Positions 35,670 through 45,902 of a stretch of DNA of 64,000 nt are shown piece after piece. Positions within the stretch are counted from its first letter, which is position 1. The number at the start of each line of letters is the position of its first letter. The stretch spans positions 34,465,462 through 34,529,461 of the forward strand of contig NC_029518.1 of the NCBI RefSeq assembly GCF_001577835.2. Direction: 5' to 3'. This DNA is from Coturnix japonica (lineage: Eukaryota > Chordata > Aves > Galliformes > Phasianidae). Below the pieces are notes generated by a model. That model did no database searches. It saw only the letters and a list, made by a program, of their open reading frames with translations, and was not told where the DNA came from. The position numbers were made by a program, and so were the translations under genes.

Positions 35670-37544
35670 ATGTCGTCGGCGGCGGTGGCGGCTGCTTCCC
35701 GCAGGCAGTCGTGCTACCTGTGCGACCTGCCCCGCATGCCCTGGGCCATGATCTGGGACTTCACCGAGCCCGTGTGCCGGGGCTGCGTCAACTACGAGGG
35801 CGCCGACCGCGTGGAGTTCGTCATCGACACGGCGCGGCAGCTGAAGCGGGCGCACGGCTGCTTCGCCGAGGGCCGGGCCCCGCCGCCGCCGCACGCCAAG
35901 CAGCCGCCGCTCTCCGCCAAGGAGCTCCTGGCGCAGCAGCAGCAGCTCGGCCACCCCGCGGCGGCGGCGGCGGCGGCAGCGCCCCCGCCGCAGCCCCAGG
36001 AGCGCCACCCGCTGGCCGCCGAGCGGCCGCCGCCTCGCCTGGGCGCCGAGTACGGCGGCGGACGGCAAGTGAACGGCATCCTGGTGCCCAACGGCTTCCC
36101 CAAGCCCGAGGAGCCGCCCGAGCTCAACCGGCAGAGCCCCAACCCGCGCCGGACGCACGCCGTGCCGCCCACTCTGGTGCCGCTGGTGAACGGCGCCGGG
36201 CTCCCCGCCGCCATCGGAGGCCTGGGCGGCCGAGCCGCCGCCGCCGCCGCCTCGCTGGCCGCCATCTCGGCCGCGCCCGCCCCGCTGGCCGTGCCCGTGC
36301 CCCAGCAGCCGGCGGCGGCGGCGCAGGCGGCGGCGGGGCAGCCCGGAGAGCTGGGCCACAAGCGGCCCGGCTCCGTCTCGTCCTCGTCGTCGGGCGGCGG
36401 CGGCGCGGCGGGGGAACACGACGGAGGGAGCAAGGAGAAGCGCGGATCGGCGGAGAGCGTGCCGGCCACGGCAGAGATGGGCAACGACGGCAAGAGCCGG
36501 GCGGGCGGCGAGGAGTGGCTGGCCAAGCCCAAGACGGTGCGGGACACGCTGCTGGCCCTGCACCAGCACGGCGGGCACGCGGTGCCGCCCTTCGACAGCA
36601 AGTTCAAGAAGGAGCCGGGCATGGCGGGCGGCAGGATGCTGGGATACGAGAGCAACGGGGCCGCGGCCAAGCCGGGTGAGGAGCGGGACCGGGGCGGGAG
36701 GAGGGGGGCGAGTGCGGGGCCGGGGCGGACGGGGCCGCGTGTGTGCGCGTGTTACGGTGATCTGGCACGTTTCGGTGGCGGTGCTTGGCCGCCTTGTCGC
36801 CCCTCTGACTCTCTCCCTCCCTTTCCAGGGGCCCGCGCAGCCCGGAAGAGGAAGCCGTCCCCCGAGCCGGAGGGCGAGGCGGGACCCCCGAAGATCAACG
36901 GGGAGGCGCAGCCCTGGCTGCCGGCCGCGTCCGAAGGGATGAAGATGCCGCTGACGGCCACGTCCTTCATGTCGCCCCCGCCGCCCACCGCCTCGCCCCA
37001 CTCCAACCGGACCACGCCGCCCGAGGCGGCCCAGAACGGCCAGTCCCCCATGGCCGCGCTCATTTTGGTGGCGGACAATGCCGGGGGCAACCACGCCTCC
37101 AAGGAGGCCAACCAGGTCCACTCCACCACCAGGAGGAACAGCAGCAGCCCCCCCTCGCCCTCCGCCATGAACCAAAGAAGGCTGGGTGCCGGCAGGGAGG
37201 TGCCGGGCCAGGGGGGCAGCGCGGCGGGCGGGCTGGAGCCCGTGCACCCCGCCAGCCTGCCGGACTCGTCCCTCGCCGCCAGCGTCCCCTTGTGCTGTAC
37301 CCTGTGCCACGAGCGCCTGGAAGACACCCACTTCGTGCAGTGCCCTTCCGTCCCGTCCCACAAGTTCTGCTTCCCTTGCTCCCGGCAGAGCATCAAGCAG
37401 CAGGGGGCCAGCGGAGAGGTGTACTGCCCCAGCGGGGAGAAGTGCCCCCTGGTCGGCTCCAACGTGCCCTGGGCCTTCATGCAGGGGGAGATCGCCACCA
37501 TCCTGGCCGGGGATGTGAAAGTGAAAAAGGAGAGAGACTCGTGA
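35670..37544 (+). CDS. IRF2BP2: Interferon regulatory factor 2 binding protein 2
   Basis: Two coding exons, 35670-36675 and 36829-37544, give 573 aa (the human protein is 587 aa, from memory). The product is a nuclear corepressor that binds IRF2 and NFAT1 and works with VGLL4/TEAD and ETO2-NCOR1 complexes. Residues 14-40 form the N-terminal C4 zinc finger (C15, C18, C36, C39) within the family signature [17 protein letters not shown]. Then come a Gln/Ala/Pro-rich region (about 84-110), the conserved NGILVPNGF and [12 protein letters not shown] stretches, a basic RKRKPSPE element (341-348) fitting the nuclear-localisation/phosphorylation segment, a Ser/Pro-rich linker, and the C-terminal RING finger (C492, C495, C507, H513, C516, C519, C535, C541), ending KKERDS. 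That ending, together with [15 protein letters not shown], separates it from the paralogue IRF2BPL, whose protein ends ERDP. The start is the first in-frame ATG after in-frame stops at 35361 and has G at -3. Confidence 0.97.
   Translation: MSSAAVAAASRRQSCYLCDLPRMPWAMIWDFTEPVCRGCVNYEGADRVEFVIDTARQLKRAHGCFAEGRAPPPPHAKQPPLSAKELLAQQQQLGHPAAAAAAAAPPPQPQERHPLAAERPPPRLGAEYGGGRQVNGILVPNGFPKPEEPPELNRQSPNPRRTHAVPPTLVPLVNGAGLPAAIGGLGGRAAAAAASLAAISAAPAPLAVPVPQQPAAAAQAAAGQPGELGHKRPGSVSSSSSGGGGAAGEHDGGSKEKRGSAESVPATAEMGNDGKSRAGGEEWLAKPKTVRDTLLALHQHGGHAVPPFDSKFKKEPGMAGGRMLGYESNGAAAKPGEERDRGGRRGASAGPGRTGPRVCACYGDLARFGGGAWPPCRPSDSLPPFPGARAARKRKPSPEPEGEAGPPKINGEAQPWLPAASEGMKMPLTATSFMSPPPPTASPHSNRTTPPEAAQNGQSPMAALILVADNAGGNHASKEANQVHSTTRRNSSSPPSPSAMNQRRLGAGREVPGQGGSAAGGLEPVHPASLPDSSLAASVPLCCTLCHERLEDTHFVQCPSVPSHKFCFPCSRQSIKQQGASGEVYCPSGEKCPLVGSNVPWAFMQGEIATILAGDVKVKKERDS
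36676..36828 (+). other. IRF2BP2: IRF2BP2 intron, 153 bp, in frame
   Basis: Donor CCGG|GTGAGG and acceptor CTTTCCAG|GG, with a polypyrimidine stretch and a branch-point-like CTGAC at 36805-36809, define a phase-1 intron at codon 336. Splicing joins KPG to [12 protein letters not shown], matching the family. The intron is 51 codons long with no in-frame stop, so an unspliced message would encode 624 aa with an Arg/Gly-rich insert just before the basic nuclear-localisation segment. A second AG at 36839-36840 is also in frame and would remove four residues. Confidence 0.9.
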
Positions 37545-37588
37545 CTGTGCTGGCCCAGCGCCGCCCGTCGCCCAAACTGCTCCGGTTC

Positions 37589-37630
37589 TGTATATATCTA
37601 TAAATATATATATATAAATATATATATATC
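37589..37630 (+). repeat. TA-rich tract at start of 3' UTR
   Basis: Interrupted alternating TATATA sequence begins about 45 bases after the stop codon. I recall a similar TA tract at this position in mammalian IRF2BP2, so it may be a conserved UTR element rather than a random microsatellite. Confidence 0.85.
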
Positions 37631-37759
37631 TCCAAGACAAGGGAAATGTAGACTTCATAAACATGGCTGTATAATTTTGATTTTTTTGAATACATTGTGT
37701 TTCTATATTTTTTGAAGACAAAAGGTATGTACTTATTATAAAGGCATTTCTTCTAATTC

Positions 37760-38015
37760 TCTTTTTTTTTTTCCTCCCGTCCTTCCCCCCCATCCCCACT
37801 CCCCTCCCCCCGCTTTCCCCCCTCCCCTTTTGTTATAGCAACTATTTGTTGTGCTTCCCTGGTGACAATTACTGTTCGATGTAGGCTGTGACTTGCGCTG
37901 CTTTTTTTAGAGCACTTGGCAAACGAGAAATGCTTCTAGCTGTATTTGTATGCACTTGTTTCCTTTTCCTTTTTTTTTTTCTTTTTTTTTTTTTCTCTCT
38001 CTTTTTTTTTTTTTT
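37760..38015 (+). repeat. Pyrimidine-rich segments in 3' UTR
   Basis: A CT-rich block at 37760-37835, with several C5-C7 runs, is followed by poly-T blocks at 37962-38015. In RNA these would be CU-rich and U-rich and could bind PTB/PCBP-type or HuR-type proteins; that role is inferred. Confidence 0.75.
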
Positions 38016-38294
38016 AATGCCAAATACACTTTCTGACATTGTAAAGATCGCCTTACTGTCTGTGATTTCCTTATTGCTGCCCCCTGCTTCTGTAGGGCTG
38101 GGGGCAGGCGGGCGCATGGAGCACTAAGGGCTCCTCCCGGGAGCGGCTGTCCGCCTCGTGTGGCCGTGCCGGACCCAGGCCAAAATTCCTCCGTGTTTCT
38201 CAAGGGAAGTTGCCTTTGGAGTAGGATGTGGAGAGGTGTTGGAGAGGCGCTGTTGAGTTATAGGGATTTCTGGGTTGGTTTGTTTCTGTTGGGG

Positions 38295-38333
38295 TTTTTT
38301 TTTTTCTTCTTGTTTTTTTTTTTTTTTTTTTTT
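38295..38333 (+). repeat. Poly-T tract in 3' UTR
   Basis: Two T runs, of 11 and about 21, are separated by CTTCTTG. Confidence 0.9.
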
Positions 38334-38973
38334 AAGGCAAAGTTGACCGCAGTTCACGTGATCAGTTGTAAGATTACAGAACTACGCCTGTTGACCAATT
38401 GCGTACTCTAACGTGGAACTGTGATAGCCAACCTTATGACATGATTGGTGACTGCACCGCTGTAGCACTGCCGTCTCTGAAGGCCTTCAGCATTGGGGTT
38501 TTTTTTGGTCTTTGGACAGTGCTGGGGAGGTGGGAGAAAGGCTGTTTTGTTTTGTTTTTCCTTTCTAATTTTACTTTAATTTTCAGATAGTGCAGGTGGA
38601 CTTTTGAATTTGCTTATCAGTCACCTCCGGTACTGTTGCTTTTGTTACTATCGCTGACACGGTGTTTCCAAGTAGTGGCAGGTACAGCGTGGTACAATGA
38701 CAGCAGCAACTGAGGCTCTGCCAGATTGCCTGCAGGCATATCAGCGACAGCCCAAAAAGTGGGTGGAGGAAACCTGCAATTTCCTTATTACGTGTGCTTG
38801 AAACAAACCTACTGCTATTCTTTGAAAATGAAAACATAAACTGGTTGAAATGAAAGCAATTAGGGCTTCACATAATTGCCATGGCCCTGACTTTTAAGCT
38901 ACTTTGGAGAACTCTTTTGTAAAGCCACTTCTTTTGATCACGCTTCTGCATCACCAAGCAGACTTCTAAAATC

Positions 38974-38979
38974 AATAAA
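38974..38979 (+). terminator. IRF2BP2: Candidate proximal poly(A) signal AATAAA
   Basis: A canonical hexamer lies about 1.43 kb after the stop codon, followed by TG/GT-rich sequence (39001-39050). It would give a short 3' UTR isoform. Confidence 0.45.
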
Positions 38980-39559
38980 TCATTGGTTACTAGAAATAGT
39001 TGAGTCTTATAGTGATGTTTTTGTGCTGTTTATAGTTCGTTGGCAACGCTGCAGCTGGATGAGCCCTTCTGTTGAGGTGTTTATAACTGGGTTATAAGAG
39101 GTTGTTTCTGAGCGAAGGGGTGGCGAGGTCGTCCCAGCCCTGGGATGGGCTAATGAGCACTTGGTGCCCAAGGAAGAGGAGAAATCTGTTCAGCTGACGT
39201 AAATTTGAACAATTTTGGGTGCTTTTGAGTCAACTGTTCTTATTGTGATAATGTTCAGACTGCAGTTTAATGCAGAGTAGCTCTTTTCTGGAAGACTTTT
39301 TTTTTCTCTCTCTCTAAAGAAATGGTCATTATTAGTATTTGAAGATCAGAACTGCACACGCACAGTAATTTTTTTTTTTTTTTTATGAAGTGTTTAATGA
39401 GCACACCCACTACATTGTGTTCCATATTACAGGTCAATGTAATATTAGATAAGACTTGCATGATAAACAGATTCATTGACTCGATATTACGCTTTAAATC
39501 TTATACCTATAGTCAAGATTGGTGTCCTATGTAAACACATTTAGCCAATTTGAAGAAAA

Positions 39560-39603
39560 CGCACATTATATATATATACCTATATATATTCCTATATATA
39601 TAA
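39560..39603 (+). repeat. TA-rich tract, distal 3' UTR
   Basis: Three TATATATA blocks are separated by CC/CCT. The sequence around it reads like conserved IRF2BP2 3' UTR. Confidence 0.85.
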
Positions 39604-39663
39604 AAACTGTAAAGGATTCTTTGGAACCACTATGATCTGTGTAAATGTGTATTTAGGCACTTT

Positions 39664-39669
39664 ATTAAA
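39664..39669 (+). terminator. IRF2BP2: Candidate distal poly(A) signal ATTAAA
   Basis: The common variant hexamer ATTAAA lies about 2.12 kb after the stop codon and is followed within 70 bases by GT/TG-containing sequence. I take it as the likely main end of the long mRNA. Confidence 0.4.
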
Positions 39670-39949
39670 AAAAGAAAAATGGATTTTGAGCTGATAGATG
39701 GTAACAAGTTCTTCAGAGTTGCTTGGCATGATACCTCTGTGGTGTGGAGCTCATGTTTTTTTGATTAAGGTGGTATTTCTACTTTAAAACCAAAAATGAA
39801 AACACCAACACATCCCTTCAGAGGTCCCCTTCTAAGTTACATGGCGGCCTAGCGTGAGGGCTGGGCCTGCTTTGACAAACAGGGCCTCCTTACGGCCCGC
39901 TGACACAGGCATGGCCAGTCCTGAAGTCAAAACCCTCCTCCCCCTGCCT

Positions 39950-40021
39950 CCTGCAGCCCCTGAGGTGGAGGAGATGATGGAGGGTCCTGCAGCCCCTGAG
40001 GTGGAGGAGATGATGGAGGGT
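39950..40021. repeat. 36-bp tandem duplication (minisatellite)
   Basis: Two identical 36-bp units (39950-39985 and 39986-40021) begin CCTGCAGCCCCTGAGG and end GATGGAGGGT. Thirty-six is a multiple of three, so an overlapping plus frame (39854-40063) shows a duplicated PAAPEVEEMMEG peptide. The unit sits in a GC-rich island (about 39840-40070) that contrasts with the AT-rich 3' UTR around it. I do not regard the 69-codon frame as a proven gene. Confidence 0.95.
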
Positions 40022-40569
40022 CTGGTACCAGAGCCCACGTGGTGGGTCTGCAGGCCCCTCTAAGCCTGGTCACCATAAAGCTGCAAGATTGCAAAAGGAA
40101 ACAAGCTAAAATCTGAGGGGTTTTATTCTTGTATCTCGTTTTTTCTCAAATTCAGTGTTGCTTTTTTCCTCTCTGCTGTGTTACTGAGTTACAACACCAG
40201 TGGATTCTCCATTTACAACACTTCACTATTTCCTGGGCTACAGGCTTTTTTTCTTTCCTTTTTTTAAGTGCTTTGGCTGCAACAGTGCTACTTACCTTAC
40301 TCTTTAAACTTTTTAAAAGGTGATACTGTAATTTGTGTAGTATTAAACATGTTTTACTTAAGAGTGAGTGATTTATATTTATTTTTTTGAACCCGCTTTT
40401 TTTTTTTTAAGGATACTTTTTTCTTCTTTTTTGCTGGCAATTCACCTGTACACAAGGTACTTTTATTTATAGCTACTGAACTAATATTGTAATTTTCACT
40501 TTTTCCCCCCTCTTCACTTCTGGCATAAAATACAAGGAAGCTGAGAGCTTTAAACACTTATGCTTTTAA

Positions 40570-40606
<37 letters not shown>
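40570..40606. repeat. Compound (TA)n(CA)n microsatellite
   Basis: About nine TA units pass directly into about ten CA units. Confidence 0.95.
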
Positions 40607-40609
40607 TTA

Positions 40610-43600
40610 TATATACTTATAAAAATATACATAAAACCAAAAGCTACAGCTGTCAAAGAGCAATATTTAAATTTTTTAAGTCCTGTTTCTGTCATTGTGG
40701 ATAGGTTAAAGCACAGAGGGGGGCACGGAGCCCCGCTGGAATGGCACAGCATAATGGTGGCTTTGATGGCCTTTGTGGTGGCCTCAGGAAACCTGGCCTG
40801 TTTTGGAACTCCCTTTTTTAGCTGTGCTGTAAACCAGGCCATGGCAACCACGTGTTTTTATGAAATAGCACTTAGGAAAAGGGTATAAATACATTTGAGA
40901 GTGCTCTCTAGTGGTTTATTATGTCAACAGAGTCCCTGGATCCTTTCCTTCTGTGCCTGGGCCAGTCCTGATGGCACCCACTGCCTTGGTGGCACCTGCA
41001 CCACCCAGCTCCTCATGCGCTGGTGTGGGGCAGTCAGGGCAGCTGGCACATGAAAGTGGTGTCAGCCAAGGGAAAGTGTTGGACTGTGAGTAAGTTCATG
41101 GCACCAGAAGTGGCTGAGCTCATGAATGGAAGCGGTTATAGTCCTGGTTGCTGCAGCCTCAGCTCCTCCGGAGTGGGACTGCTGGTAAGAGGTGCCCAGC
41201 ATTTAGGCTTGAGAAGGCTTAGCCCTGAGAATTGCATGTATCACCTCCCAAAGTGATTGCATTTAGCTCCAGCTGGAGCAATTAAAAAATATGAAGAAAA
41301 CTGCCCTCCTGCAAAATGGACTCGGCTTGTTTATCCTCTTGGAGATAAATTGCAACTTCAAGTCTGCGCTCCTACAGATAAGGAGGCAATTACAAAAAAC
41401 ATTCCCTCCTAACATGTTTTTCCTGAACACGGCAGTTAAAGCAGGATGAGCATCTGGGCAACACATAGCTTCATTTCTGCCACCCGTGAGCACTGTGGGG
41501 CAGCCCTCTGCACCCTATGTGCAAGGGCTGGCCCTGCCCAATGGATGACATGTAGGTCACCAGGACTCCTGAGTCACCCTTTGCTTCCCTCCTCCTTTGT
41601 TCCCAAAGGCCTTTCCTCTGCTGAGGTTGGGCTGTGCAGGAGATGAATGGAGGCACAGCTGCACTATGGCTCCAAGCTAACTCTTTCAGTGCCTTTGGGC
41701 AGCCACTGCAGCATACCCTGGGCTGGCGGCTCAGGTATAAATTGTTTGCAGCATGTTTTTGGGACAGAAGAAACACAGACATCTTGCATAGGGTATTTAC
41801 AAATCTCCAAAGTTCATGCTGGAGTCCATACCAGTGTCTTGTTTGGCTGACCTAGGTACACTGGAGCCCACCAGACAGGGTGGTAAGCACACTTCGCTAA
41901 AATTTGCTTTCTTATTGTGCTGCTCAAGAGCCATTTTTGTATTAGTGGATCTAACAGAGTAAAGGCCAAACCCCACACGCTGCATCAGGAGGAAGCCCCC
42001 CATACCAAGAAGCAGCTGGCACCAGCTTCCCCCCACAGCCTGCTCCTCTCCCACCACTGTTACCTCTGGAAGCTCTCCAAGCAGCCCATTGCCTCTCACC
42101 ACCCTATGGGTATCAGGGCAACAAGGAGTCCAGTGCTGTGTGTGCAATGCTGGGTGCTTCCAGCTCTCTGAGGTGAGTACTGGGGTACTGGAGCTGCCCC
42201 AAGGAACATAGGGGAGTCTCTGGTTCACAGGCGACTTCAGCCTCTGCCATTGGAAAGGAGAGTAGCCACTGTTCGCTCAGTATGGACTCTGGAAGAATGC
42301 AAAGTATTCTTTGTTTTCTTTTACCATCTTCCACTACAACACACTTCCCCTTTCATGCCTTTTTTTTTCCCCCTTCCCTTTGGCAACTACTTGAAAACAA
42401 ACAGAAGATGAGTAAACAGAGATCAAAGAGGTTACTGGTTCACCAGGTCAATCCCCTGCAGCCACAGATGAGCCCCAAAGCCTCTGGGCAGGGGGTGTTG
42501 CAGAGTGTGGGAGCTCTCCTTAGTAATGGGGGCCTGGGGATGCCACTCGCATGCTCAAGAGCATGATAGAGTCAACCAGATTGTCCTCTTCTTCTTCCCA
42601 TGGTTTTGGGCTTTTGTGTTTTTCATCTCTCAGAGCTGAAGGAGGCCCAAGTATTTTTTTAGTCGAAACAAATAGATTCGGTTCATTTTTCCCCTCAAGA
42701 GAACCAGGTTTTCTCCAGTCCTTTTTTATAGCAGTGTCATACTCTCCAACCCTCCAGTAGTAAGAGAACTTGCAGATATTAAGCAATAACTGCATAATGG
42801 AGTGAGGCATTTAATTTTGCCCAGACTATTTACAACTCCTTTTATTTCTGTTGACTTACTGCACTCAGCTGCTGCTGAGCAGAAGGAACAAATGATTTTC
42901 TCTTTTAAGATACATCATTCCTCAGCAAGCGGTTAGCTTAGAAATGAGGTTACTCCATGAAAGACTTTTGTGGGTGCGTTCATGTCAGAGGAATCAGGAA
43001 ATAGATCAGCTGCTGCGCACTGACTCATGCCTTTGCAGCTTCTCCTTCATGCATTGCAGTGAGGCCAACCCACCATAAGCACCACCTTTTCCATCACACA
43101 TTTAAGACCTATTTGGTCTGTAATAATTAAAGAAACCCGCTAGCTTTCTTGTGATTTTGTGGTGGTATTTAACAGTGATCTCCCAGTTTTCCCTATGGGA
43201 GCACAGTTAGGGCAAAGCCACCCTCAGAAGTAATGGATGAAAGGAGTGTTCTCTTGCAGAAAGTACCACTATCTTTGTTAATGCCAGACAACAAAACACT
43301 TTGTGCAGGAGCTGTGATGGGCTTCTGCCTCCCTGTACCTTGGAAGAAATAGGCTAGATGGGCCCCGCTGGAGCTTTAACACACAGCACCAGGGACAATA
43401 ATTTGTTCACAATTTGTGCTTAGACGTGTAGGCTGCGCCTTCTGGCTTTCCCATAGGAAACAAATGATGATAAACAGCATGAAGCAACGACATTTAGCTG
43501 TGCTTTTATATTGCCTTTTTGATGATTTTGTTCATATTGTGAGAGCCCCTATGCTTTTTCAAGTTCTTCCCTTTACTCTGAAGAGACAACTAGCCTGTGT

Positions 43601-43690
43601 CCATAACTGAACTGACTACTTTTTACCCTCTATGGTATTTTAATAGTCCAGCCAGTTGCTTCATCTTATCAGTGCTGTTCATTCAGATTG
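40610..43690. other. Gene-free stretch downstream of IRF2BP2
   Basis: The open frames are short and overlap on both strands (longest 143 codons, minus strand 41797-42228), with no recognisable domain. I see no RNA gene or transposon. Confidence 0.5.
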
Positions 43691-43699
43691 CTATGGCTT

Positions 43700-43910
43700 T
43701 TTCTGTGGACCTCTCCAATGTTTCCAGGTCTCACTAAATGGCAACACAGCCTTCTGGTGTATCAGCTACTCCTCCCAGCTTTGTCTTATCAGTATTCTTG
43801 CTGAGGGTGTACTCTGCACTCTGTCCCTTTGTCCAGATCACTGCTGAAGGTATTAAGTGGGACCAGACCCTCATGCCACTGAAAAGTATGGGCCAGCCAC
43901 GCTAGGCTGC
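43700..43910 (-). mobile_element. CR1 LINE fragment (RT region)
   Basis: The + strand reads like the reverse complement of CR1 ORF2. A block 'gcaacacagccttctggtgtatcagctactcctcccagctttgt' spans 43741-43784, 'cttgctgagggtgtactctg' follows at 43797-43816, and 'ccagatcactgctgaaggtattaa' at 43833-43856, in the order of the family. It is a short degraded fragment without 5' or 3' ends. Confidence 0.75.
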
Positions 43911-45875
43911 CTCCACACTATCTGCCCAGCAGAGACGTTCTTAACTGCAGCAGTAGTGAGTATTTCTTCATCCTGTGTCACAAAAGTTTCCCGATGTTTA
44001 AAGTTTTGGGGTGGATCCCTTCCTTTTCTACAAAGATTGCCAATTGTAGTGCTGATTTTCTGAGTAACAGTCCAATAGGCACTAGAGCAGCACCAGTAAC
44101 TCTTTTTGCAGATGTCCTCTTGGCTCCCTGGGGAGCTGCTGCAGTGCTGCACGAGGATGGCATCGCTTTTGCACCTTCAGGGATGCCTGCAGGAATGGAT
44201 ATCTCAGAGGGTTAGGCTTCAGCCAGTCTCATTGTCCTTGCTAGGCACAACTTCAGGGCTGGTTTCAGCTCCCTCCTGATCAGCTCCATTGCAATACTGT
44301 TGTGCTGCCTCTCTCCTGCTGATGATCACCAAGGTTACAGCCTGTGGCTCCAGAGCTATGTTTTGGCCTATCAAATGTTATGCATGAGTCTGCTTGTGCT
44401 GGAAGAGGACTCTCCCTTCCTTCACTAAGACTAATTTTACTACAGGTTTTCAGTTACTGAATGATAATTTCACACCACTCTTATATTTTATCCATAGGAA
44501 GAGAGTACCAGCACCGACCCAACAAGAGCTTCTCACAGGTGAGAAAGACAAAGGGCAGTGAGTTTTCTTGTCAGTGCTGGAGACTTGTCAGTGCCTCAGG
44601 CCTTGTGGAAGTACCAGATACACTTCACTGCAAGAAGTGTCAAAAAGATGCTTTTAAACCTCCACCAGAAATAGGATGTAGAGTGGGTAGTGCATTACAA
44701 TGCACGGTTTTGCTCTAATTATTTATAAGAAATCCTTTCGTTATAAATAGTTTTTCAGTTAAATGTATTGCTAGCATTACCTTATTACTTATTCATAATT
44801 AACTAAATCACAGCAGATGTCTATGTTATGATCATTTCTATACACCGTAAATTATTCAGAAGATATGTTGGTCTTGTCAGAGTACTTGGTACGTGTAGAT
44901 GAGACAAAGGAACTCTCTGGGCCTGGGAAGGGGGAAGTTTTTTTGTCCCGAACCTTTCCATAAATGTGATTTCAGAAGAACAGGGAAGTAGAGGGACAGG
45001 GGGTGAGCCCTTGGCCCATCCTCCTTCACCATCTGGGTCCTTGCGGTGTCAGTCACCACAGGCTCACCAAGGATCTGGATGTTGAGTATTTGGAGGAGTT
45101 TTACTTGGTGGTGCTGGAGGAAGCTAGAAGACTCCTGATGGAAGAGCACTGGCTCTTTTGGTTTGCTTGGCCAGTTAGCTCAGTTTGTCAGACAGCAATG
45201 AAACTGCTATGTTGCCTTGGAGAGTTCCTCAGTGTTGCAGGGAGGGTGGCAGGAGGGGAGAGCTGCAACATGATGCTTGGTGGCCAGCAGAGCAGCACAG
45301 AGTAGCAGCAGCTGTGGCCATTAACACCTCGCTTCCTCTGTTTCATTCTGTCTGAACCTTCACCCAGCTTTGCGTTACACTGACCACCTGTAGCAGTTTC
45401 CAGAAGAGTCGAGACCCCCGGGAGATTATTAAAACAAAAAGAGGGAAATACTTTGTTTAAAATACTGTGGCTTGGACATACAGATTTTAGTGTGGCAAGA
45501 CATCCCCACCTGCTGCCATGTACAGCATACTCCTTCATGCTGCTGGGCATTGCTTGTACTGGGGAAGGCATGCAGTGCATCCAGTTTAGCAGTGCAGCCC
45601 CTACTTGATATGTGCTGAGCCACTGGGTCTGATGGAAAACCATGCATGTATGTGTGCAGAGGGTGGCACAAGGGGAGTGCTGGCTAACAGACCAAGGAAG
45701 GGAAGGGCCATCAGGACAAGTGTGGTATGGGTTTGTCTTCAGCTTGTTTTAGAACCCCCCTTTGCTTCTTCCCCCATCTCCATTCTATGGTTACAGAAAG
45801 CTTAGTGCAGAGGTGTGGGCTTTCCTCTTTTCTTCACTACTCCTCTGTGTTAACCTGCATCTGATATTCTTTTCT

Positions 45876-45902
45876 TAATAAATAAATAATAAATAAATAA
45901 AA
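45876..45902. repeat. (AAAT)n microsatellite
   Basis: AATA/AAAT units with one phase change. Confidence 0.85.

Larger units (their letters stand above)
37545..39690 (+). other. IRF2BP2: 3' UTR of IRF2BP2
   Basis: Downstream of the stop the sequence turns abruptly AT-rich and contains TA tracts, long U runs and a CU-rich block, with no other gene. Possible polyadenylation hexamers are AATAAA at 38974-38979 and ATTAAA at 39664-39669. A 3' UTR of about 2.1 kb ending after the second would agree with the length I remember for mammalian IRF2BP2, but the end point is inferred. T-rich sequence with a possible further end continues to about 40560. Confidence 0.65.

Noticed and set aside
35021-36679. 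552-codon plus-strand frame overlapping the IRF2BP2 exon 1
   Set aside because: It is a shadow of the true frame. It runs through the hexamer array as Gly-Pro repeats and has no homology I recognise.
35061-37799. 912-codon open frame on the minus strand across IRF2BP2
   Set aside because: It is antisense to a recognised conserved gene in extremely GC-rich DNA, where stop codons are rare in all frames. Its composition is Arg/Gly/Pro-rich with no domain.
39854-40063. 69-codon frame with duplicated acidic peptide PAAPEVEEMMEG
   Set aside because: It could be a small gene, but the opposite strand is equally open, there is no recognised family, and the repeat is explained by a 36-bp DNA duplication.
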